In this document: positions 13,649-16,497 of the stretch, piece after piece
Numbering within the stretch: the first letter of the stretch is position 1
Layout of the letters: every line of letters begins with the position of its first letter
DNA from: Spartobacteria bacterium
GTDB lineage: Bacteria > Verrucomicrobiota > Verrucomicrobiia > Chthoniobacterales > UBA6821
Assembly (NCBI GenBank): GCA_947466005.1
Contig: CANIBV010000022.1
Location: 1-16,497 of the forward strand
Length of the DNA stretch: 16,497 nt
Direction: 5' to 3'
The notes under the pieces: generated by a model
Told to the model about the DNA's origin: nothing
What the model saw: only the letters and a program-made list of their open reading frames with translations
The model's database searches: none
Translations under genes and position numbers: made by a program

Positions 13649-14508
13649 TGGCCGGGTGGTTAAAAGGCGTCCTCGGGCGTATCACCGGATCCCATGAGGC
13701 CGTCGATTGGGAAGAGGTAGAGGCCGCCCTCTGGCAGTCCGATCTGGGAGCACCCACGGCAACGGCCATCTTGGAGACACTCCGCGCCCAAGGCCTTGCC
13801 CTTCATGCCGAGAACGTTCTCGATGCCGCGCGCGAGGAAGCCGCCAAACATCTTCCGGAAAGAGGGAAAGATCTGACCCCCATGCCTCAGGGTGCTGATG
13901 GCCCTGTGGTTATCCTGATGGTTGGAGTCAACGGCACAGGCAAGACCACCAGCTGCGCGAAGCTGGCTGCGCTTCTGAAGTCCCGCGGCCAGAGCGTCCT
14001 CCTCTGCGCCGCCGACACTTTCCGGGCGGCCGCCGTGGAGCAGCTCAAGGCATGGGGTGACACACTCGGCGTGGAAGTCGTAAGTAGTGGCTACGGAGCC
14101 GACCCGGCTGCTCTCTGCCATGACGCCCTCTCCAAGGCGAAGCGTCTCAAATCCGATTTCCTGATCTGCGACACCGCCGGTCGCCTCCATACCAAGTCGA
14201 ACCTCATGCAGGAGCTCTCCAAGGTGAAGCGCTCCCTGGCCAAGCTCGACCCCTCAGCCCCCCACGAGGTCTTTCTCGTGGCCGATACCACCACAGGCAG
14301 TAATGCCGTCGTTCAGGCCAAGGAATTCCACGCCGCCGCCGGACTTACGGGACTCATCCTCACCAAACTGGATGGCTCCGGAAAAGGTGGCGTCGCCGTC
14401 GCCATCGCCCGTGAAACAGGCATCACCCCGCGCTTCATCGGCACGGGGGAACAGGCGGGTGATCTTGCCCTCTTTGACCGCGCCTCATTCTTGGAGCGCA
14501 TGCTCTAG
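13648..14508 (+). CDS. ftsY: Signal recognition particle receptor FtsY (NG domain only)
   Basis: A 286-residue SRP-family GTPase. After a short N-domain helical bundle (1-80) come the G motifs: GVNGTGKTT (93-101), DTFRAAA (123-129), DTAGR (175-179), TKLDGSGKGG (239-248) and the closing GTGE (265-268). VADTTTGSNA (211-220) matches FtsY (VLDATTGQNA) better than Ffh, and there is no methionine-rich M domain, so this is the receptor and not Ffh. The acidic A domain of E. coli FtsY is absent; membrane contact must use the N-terminal helix (MAGWLKGVLGRI looks amphipathic). Start ATG at 13648, coupled to nusB. It should act at the cytoplasmic membrane in co-translational targeting. Confidence 0.95.
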   Translation: MAGWLKGVLGRITGSHEAVDWEEVEAALWQSDLGAPTATAILETLRAQGLALHAENVLDAAREEAAKHLPERGKDLTPMPQGADGPVVILMVGVNGTGKTTSCAKLAALLKSRGQSVLLCAADTFRAAAVEQLKAWGDTLGVEVVSSGYGADPAALCHDALSKAKRLKSDFLICDTAGRLHTKSNLMQELSKVKRSLAKLDPSAPHEVFLVADTTTGSNAVVQAKEFHAAAGLTGLILTKLDGSGKGGVAVAIARETGITPRFIGTGEQAGDLALFDRASFLERML

Positions 14509-14534
14509 AGAGGCAGGGTATCAGGAACGAGCGA

Positions 14535-15302
14535 TCAGTCCCTTTCATGGGGATCATTCTTTGTGTCGAAATGCTCCCCCTTCTTTTCAATACGGCTTCC
14601 CAAATCGTGAATCCAGAGATTGAGGATATAGGTCAGCACCACAGCGACATAGAATTGACCGATGACTGCCTGAGTGATGGTCAGGACACGTGCGATATGA
14701 GTCGCCGGGAGGATATCCCCAAAGCCCAGCGTGGTCTGGGTTACAAAGCTGTAATAGAGCATCTGTTGAACATCGTTTCTCCACTCATTGGCCGTGGATG
14801 TAGTGGATGCTGTGGGCATGAACCGCGAATGATGGAACGCCTGATGGTTACTCCTCTCCACAACGGTGTAGAGGAACGCAAAGGTTGCACCGATCCAGAC
14901 ATACAGGTTGCAGGCCTCCAGGACCTTGTCCAGTTTCGCGCGCTCGGTGCTCAGGAGTCTCCTAATCCACGAAACGGTGCCGAAGATCAGCGTGGCCAGG
15001 ACCATCATCACCGAGGCTTCCTCGGCGGCCTGCCCTAATGTCAGCACAACGCCCGAAAGGGATTTCCACCCTTTCAGCCAAAGAAACACCATAGCAACGA
15101 GAAAGCTCCCCGATGCCACCACGGCGACCTTTATGCTGTCCGCATGGGTTGTCACCGCCATGCAGGCAACCCCAAGAAAAACCAGTACGGTCACCCCCCT
15201 GGGGAGGCAGGGACCAAAATAGAATAATCCGAGGAGCGTGAGGCCGCCGATGACATGACGCCTCTCGGCTAAGTTTAAGATGTGGCGATGAAGGGGGTGC
15301 AT
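14535..15302 (-). CDS. Potassium-channel-like membrane protein
   Basis: A 255-residue membrane protein with a pore-loop selectivity filter TTLGFGD (190-196), matching the TxGYGD/TxGFGD signature of K+ channels. The helix before the filter (about 132-148) and after it (about 202-230) form the two-helix pore module (ion channel 2 type). Ahead of it are about four more hydrophobic segments (about 18-31, 36-50, 58-76, 97-113). They lack the regular arginine ladder of a voltage sensor, so the protein is probably not voltage gated in the usual way. There is a Ser/Thr-rich loop (163-170) before the pore helix. The C-terminus is charged and short, with no RCK/TrkA-N domain. The start is the ATG at 15302, 47 nt after the SulP gene on the same strand. 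It converges with ftsY. Confidence 0.85.
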   Translation of the reverse strand: MHPLHRHILNLAERRHVIGGLTLLGLFYFGPCLPRGVTVLVFLGVACMAVTTHADSIKVAVVASGSFLVAMVFLWLKGWKSLSGVVLTLGQAAEEASVMMVLATLIFGTVSWIRRLLSTERAKLDKVLEACNLYVWIGATFAFLYTVVERSNHQAFHHSRFMPTASTTSTANEWRNDVQQMLYYSFVTQTTLGFGDILPATHIARVLTITQAVIGQFYVAVVLTYILNLWIHDLGSRIEKKGEHFDTKNDPHERD

Positions 15303-15349
15303 GATTTTGTGGGCTCTCTGAGCAGCGTTCGTAAATTTCGCGCCAGTCG

Positions 15350-16497
15350 TCAGATGTGACCCAGCGGAAGAATCTTGCTAATGGGGGTCAGCAGGATCCG
15401 GAAGGCCTCCGCATTCGTTCTGAAAAGCCGGACTTCCGGGAATGTGGCGCCTAATTTTGCAGCCCGGAGGGCCGATCTCGGAATCGGTTGGAGGCCGGTC
15501 AAGGAAACAATAAGGCCGCTTGCGAGCAACTGCTTCACAGTCATCATGAGTTGGGAGATCCCCGTGGAATCCATCAGCGGCACCTCGGAAAGATCAATGA
15601 CGGCATACTCTGCCCCCTCCTTTGGATGAATTTCGGAAGTCAACCTGCTTGCCGATCCGAAAAACAAGGCGCCCTTAACTTTAAAATAAAGAATGCCTTC
15701 AGGCACAGCGATGGGGGCGGCATTCTTTTCAGATTCCTCATCTTGGAGAGATCCCTCAACTCCTTCCTTTGTCGCGGACATCTCCGACATGCGGTACATG
15801 AAGGTAATCGCAGTGAGAACGACCCCCGCTGCGATAGCCGTTACCATGTCAAAGAGGATGGTCAGAACCGCGCAAAGAAGCATTGTCAACCACTCCTCCC
15901 TCTGTGCCGTGCGTAAGATGTCGACGCAACCCCTGACGTCGCTCATGAAATAAGCGACATAGATGAGCAGCGCCGCCATGGCGGACAGCGGGAGATACCC
16001 GAGGTAGCGAGAAAAGAACAGTATCGAGGCAAGGAGGAATGCGGAATGAACGAAGGAAGCCCAGGGAGTGCTTCCTCCAGCCTGGATATTGGCCGCAGTT
16101 CTAGGGATCGCCCCGGAGACACTGAACCCACCGAAAAACGGCGAGGCGATGTTCGCAAGGCCTTGGCTAATCAACTCGCCATTGGCATTACTCCGTGTCG
16201 CTGTCAACCTGTCGCCACACACGGCAGTCACAAGGGTTTCGATGGCGCAAAGTACGGCGATGGTGAAGGCCCCCTTGAAAAGGCTCATCAAACCCGCAAA
16301 AGAATCCAATAGATGCATTCCGTCATGAAGCTTCCAAGGGAACTCAAACCGCGGAGGGATCGGCGGAATCCCGTGATAAACAATCCCGTCAACCACGGTG
16401 GTAAAATGATTTGCTATCGTTTCAAAATGAAAGCTGGGGTCGATGGTCGGCAGGATCACCCCGAGAACGCACGAAATGGGAAGCACGACAAGTGCCG
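15350..16497 (-). CDS. SulP family anion transporter with STAS domain (5' end off the window)
   Basis: The frame stays open to the right edge (codons before 16486 read A, L, V and so on), so the first part of the gene lies outside; at least 381 residues are seen. The visible part holds the later membrane helices, including a conserved AIETLVTAVCGDRL block, a GLANIASPFFGGFSVSGAIPRTAAN block and hydrophobic segments down to FDMVTAIAAGVVLTAITFMY. It then has a linker and a C-terminal STAS domain with DLSEVPLMDSTGI, where the DSTG is the STAS signature. SulP proteins move sulfate, bicarbonate or other anions across the cytoplasmic membrane, and the STAS domain regulates them. The substrate is not decidable here. 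The channel-like gene follows 47 nt downstream. Confidence 0.92.
   Translation of the reverse strand, partial: ALVVLPISCVLGVILPTIDPSFHFETIANHFTTVVDGIVYHGIPPIPPRFEFPWKLHDGMHLLDSFAGLMSLFKGAFTIAVLCAIETLVTAVCGDRLTATRSNANGELISQGLANIASPFFGGFSVSGAIPRTAANIQAGGSTPWASFVHSAFLLASILFFSRYLGYLPLSAMAALLIYVAYFMSDVRGCVDILRTAQREEWLTMLLCAVLTILFDMVTAIAAGVVLTAITFMYRMSEMSATKEGVEGSLQDEESEKNAAPIAVPEGILYFKVKGALFFGSASRLTSEIHPKEGAEYAVIDLSEVPLMDSTGISQLMMTVKQLLASGLIVSLTGLQPIPRSALRAAKLGATFPEVRLFRTNAEAFRILLTPISKILPLGHI

Noticed and set aside
14547..15038. Plus-strand open frame opposite the channel gene
   Set aside because: The minus strand encodes a protein with a K+ selectivity filter and membrane helices; the plus frame has no family features.

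Overview
The window is a GC-rich bacterial chromosome segment made up almost entirely of housekeeping genes. Gene content points to a Gram-negative bacterium, because it has a lipoprotein with a lipobox and a small beta-barrel-like secreted protein ending in Phe. My best guess is a member of the Verrucomicrobiota/PVC group. That rests on the style of the families (RRM protein with poly-Gly tail, lipoprotein with a GKIFLVP-type C-terminus, BHMT-MTHFR fusion) and not on any rRNA. Almost none of the chosen starts has a recognisable Shine-Dalgarno sequence, which is a striking shared trait.

Layout. (1) 1-379, minus strand: the N-terminal part of an RRM RNA-binding protein whose Gly-rich tail runs off the left edge and is encoded by a 42-bp tandem repeat. 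(2) 380-839: a gene-free stretch with a few inverted repeats. (3) 840-8565, plus strand: a tight run of eight genes, namely a lipoprotein, tyrA, aroA, cmk, a PlsC-type acyltransferase, an ABC ATPase, an ABC-2 permease and a homocysteine S-methyltransferase/MTHFR fusion. Spacings run from -4 to +49 nt, so it is probably one operon linking aromatic amino acid, nucleotide, phospholipid and one-carbon metabolism. (4) 8773-9251, minus strand: a CAU-anticodon tRNA followed by rpsT, ending in a strong intrinsic terminator. (5) 9428-9958, plus strand: a secreted beta-barrel-like protein with its own promoter region and a 13-bp GAAA-loop terminator. (6) 10099-14508, plus strand: mnmA-ribBA (4-nt overlap), then ribH-nusB-ftsY (nusB and ftsY overlap by 1 nt), covering tRNA thiolation, riboflavin synthesis, antitermination and SRP targeting. 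(7) 14535-16497, minus strand: a SulP anion transporter running off the right edge, followed by a K+-channel-like protein. They are probably cotranscribed and have lower GC.

I found no CRISPR array, transposase, integrase, prophage gene or recognisable defence system, and nothing I would call an undescribed system. The more unusual points are the cmk with a shortened LID region, the S20 protein with a histone-H1-like tail, the tRNA joined to rpsT, the SD-less translation starts, the minisatellite in the RRM gene and the channel/SulP pair.
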